This document shows positions 63,576 through 64,000 of a DNA stretch of 64,000 nt, one piece after another (the stretch's first letter is position 1; each line of letters opens with the position of its first letter). The position numbers were made by a program, and so were the translations under genes. The notes beneath the pieces were generated by a model. That model was given only the letters and a program-made list of their open reading frames with translations, ran no database searches and was not told the origin of the DNA. The stretch is taken from contig CAJXOG010000002.1 in the NCBI GenBank assembly GCA_913057775.1, forward strand, positions 434,001 through 498,000, given 5' to 3'. The DNA is from an uncultured Fodinibius sp. GTDB taxonomy: Bacteria > Bacteroidota > Rhodothermia > Balneolales > Balneolaceae.

Positions 63576-63621
63576 AAACGGGGTTGAGCCCAGAAGCAAA
63601 TGAGTTCAACTCCGTTTTTTT
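63576..63621 (+). terminator. Terminator-like hairpin in the rrn leader or 3' of the yhhQ-like gene
   Basis: AAACGGGGTTGAGC (63576-63589) pairs with 63604-63617 (two G-T pairs, 14 bp in all) around a 14-base loop, and is followed by a run of seven T (63615-63621). As an intrinsic terminator it would end the transporter transcript 122 bases past its stop. It lies, however, downstream of the best rrn promoter match, which makes an attenuator role possible. Confidence 0.6.
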
Positions 63622-63659
63622 GGCTCTAAGAAATATGCCAAGATTGGGAAGAACAATTC

Positions 63660-63670
63660 GTTCTTTGACA
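63660..63670 (+). promoter_or_regulatory. boxA-like antitermination element of the rrn leader
   Basis: GTTCTTTGACA resembles the boxA element (TGCTCTTTAACA) of rRNA operons, which binds the Nus factors. It is 135 bases before the 16S gene. A GC-rich hairpin with a TTCG loop (around 63710-63731) follows. Confidence 0.5.
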
Positions 63671-63804
63671 GACTGAGAACATACAGACGATCGCACGTCG
63701 AGCCCTTGTCGGCCGCGCCTTCGGGCGGGGCCAGATAAGAGATCAATTGATAGAAGTACAGTGAAGCCAAGGCCAGAGACTCAAACAATTTATTAGGTGT
63801 ATTT

Positions 63805-64000
63805 ACCATGGAGAGTTTGATCCTGGCTCAGGACGAACGCTGGCGGCGGGCTTAACACATGCAAGTCGCGGGAGAAGCGGCCCTTCGGGGCCTGTGGAGA
63901 CCGGCGGATGGGTGAGTAACGCGTAGGTAATCTGCCTACAGGACGGGGATAACCCACCGAAAGGTGAGCTAATACCCGATGATGCAGCGGGGCCGCATGG
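63805..64000 (+). rRNA. 16S ribosomal RNA, 5' part only
   Basis: AGAGTTTGATCCTGGCTCAG (the universal 27F site) begins at 63812, followed by GACGAACGCTGGCGGCG, TTAACACATGCAAGTCG and GGGTGAGTAACGCGTAGG. By alignment to E. coli numbering, base 1 falls near 63805. The gene continues past the right edge. The visible V1-V2 part could place the organism if compared with a 16S database. Confidence 0.95.

Noticed and set aside
1-64000. CRISPR arrays, tRNA genes, intact prophage or transposon
   Set aside because: No regularly spaced repeats, no tRNA-like T-arm/cloverleaf in the gaps, and no integrase, transposase or phage structural genes were seen.

Overview
The window looks like chromosome from a member of the Balneolota/Rhodothermota-Bacteroidota side of the FCB group. 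Four things support this: an alternative complex III (act) operon fused to a caa3 oxidase operon in the Rhodothermus order; several Bacteroidota-type promoter elements (TAnnTTTG at -7, once with TTG 20 bases upstream); a fused E1 alpha/beta 2-oxoacid dehydrogenase of the Bacteroidota type; and a 58-residue histone-H1-like protein. The 5' end of a 16S rRNA gene lies at the right edge. I cannot name the species from sequence alone.

Layout. 1-4.3 kb: two GT4 glycosyltransferases, a serine palmitoyltransferase homologue and a GNAT-type acyltransferase that is a good candidate ceramide synthase; together they suggest (glyco)sphingolipid synthesis. 4.4-8.4 kb: fumarase and the fused E1. 8.4-10.6 kb (minus): an FG-GAP lipoprotein and heme O synthase. 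10.8-24.1 kb (minus): one long respiratory operon, actA-B-C-D-E-F, an unusual HTH/membrane protein, a SCO protein and caa3 oxidase subunits II, I, III and IV, closed by a strong terminator. A DUF420 (CtaM-like) oxidase-assembly candidate is divergent to it.

24-43 kb is mixed: a pilin-like protein, a DEAD-box helicase with a long leader, CynX/NimT and UMF1 MFS transporters, an MDR oxidoreductase, a 5'-nucleotidase, an alpha/beta hydrolase, an SDR/DUF2867 protein, a histidine kinase with an OB-fold-like periplasmic part, a cyclase with a degenerate receiver domain, the H1-like gene, paired bPH2 membrane proteins, a CheY-like regulator, and a ZIP transporter divergent from a putative manganese/heavy-metal exporter with a DtxR-like site between them.

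43-64 kb is mostly housekeeping: glycine dehydrogenase, OsmC, DinB, an M16 peptidase pair, an MBL-rhodanese protein, a small HTH protein, 3-methyladenine glycosylase, PEP carboxylase, a uracil-DNA-glycosylase-like protein, a secreted M24 peptidase, IlvE, a GhrA-like dehydrogenase, N-formylglutamate amidohydrolase and a queuosine-precursor transporter. Between the last two lies a decayed umuC relic on the minus strand. The rrn leader carries a promoter, a terminator-like hairpin and a boxA-like element before the 16S gene.

The most interesting points are the GT-GT-SPT-acyltransferase cluster; the near-duplicate cytochrome c domain on both ActE and CoxB; the IS3-OrfA-like HTH protein inside the respiratory operon; the OB-fold histidine kinase facing a pseudo-receiver cyclase; the umuC relic; and the hairpin just downstream of the rrn promoter. 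No CRISPR array, intact insertion sequence, prophage or tRNA gene was seen.
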